A DNA stretch of 5,396 bases from an uncultured Streptococcus sp. (GTDB taxonomy: Bacteria > Bacillota > Bacilli > Lactobacillales > Streptococcaceae), in assembly GCF_938036805.1 (NCBI RefSeq), contig NZ_CALHWC010000080.1, forward strand, positions 1 through 5,396, read 5' to 3'. The notes below the pieces were generated by a model. It was not told where the DNA came from, did no database searches, and worked only from the letters and a program-made list of their open reading frames with translations. Shown piece by piece: positions 5,294-5,396 of the stretch. Position 1 is the stretch's first letter. Each line of letters opens with the position of its first letter. Position numbers and translations under genes: made by a program.

Positions 5294-5396
5294 CTAACGC
5301 ATCCCTCAAGGTCTGAACTTGATGGCTGACATCACCTTTGAAGACATAGCTACCTGCTACGAAAATATTGGCGCCAGCTTCTCTAGCCATCTGAAT
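5286..5396 (-). CDS. rpe: Ribulose-phosphate 3-epimerase, C-terminal end (runs off the window)
   Basis: The last 36 residues of an epimerase that interconverts ribulose 5-phosphate and xylulose 5-phosphate in the pentose phosphate pathway. The visible piece reads IQMAREAGANIFVAGSYVF, then KGDVSHQVQTLRDALDA and a TAG stop. GANIFVAGSYVF is the phosphate-binding strand and loop at the end of the TIM barrel, as in GADVFVAGSAIF of other Rpe proteins. The start lies outside the window. The stop overlaps the thiN start (ATGCCTAG), marking it as the upstream partner in the operon. Confidence 0.93.
   Translation of the reverse strand: MQMAREAGANIFVAGSYVFKGDVSHQVQTLRDALDA

Overview
The window looks like a low-GC Gram-positive chromosome, most likely a Streptococcus. 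The basis is the close resemblance of the YhaM/Cbf1, PurR and S12 products to streptococcal versions, and the gene order rpe-thiN-rmuC-yhaM-purR followed by rpsL-rpsG. A species cannot be fixed by eye; an oral or viridans-type streptococcus is a guess. Every gene is read from the minus strand, so transcription runs from high to low coordinates. I found no gene on the plus strand, no tRNA, no CRISPR array and no insertion sequence.

Right part (2466-5396): a compact operon enters the window with the end of rpe (pentose phosphate pathway), then thiN (thiamine pyrophosphokinase), rmuC (membrane-anchored, nuclease-like, DNA recombination) and yhaM/cbf1 (3'-5' exoribonuclease). The genes overlap or lie 1 nt apart, and Shine-Dalgarno sites sit inside the preceding gene. 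The operon ends in a long A-tract/U-tract hairpin terminator just after yhaM.

Middle (817-2460): purR, the PRPP-sensing purine regulator of Gram-positive bacteria, is read from its own extended -10 promoter. A 12/13 match to the PurBox lies over the -35 position and, in the same bases, over the U-tract side of the upstream terminator. purR has a leader of about 130 nt and is followed after 15 nt by an unrecognised gene for a membrane-anchored, Ser/Pro-rich surface protein.

Left part (1-816): a 303-bp gap holds a strong promoter for the ribosomal str operon (rpsL, then rpsG, which runs out of the window). Between this promoter and rpsL lies a leader of about 130 nt with several mutually nested or competing perfect stems, including a possible pseudoknot. 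This is the best candidate for an undescribed regulatory element here. I see no canonical terminator between the surface protein gene and the rpsL promoter, so some readthrough from the purR unit into rpsL is possible.

The protein-coding content is mainly core housekeeping. The unusual material is in the two long leaders, the overlapped terminator/PurBox/promoter, and the lineage-type surface protein between purR and rpsL.
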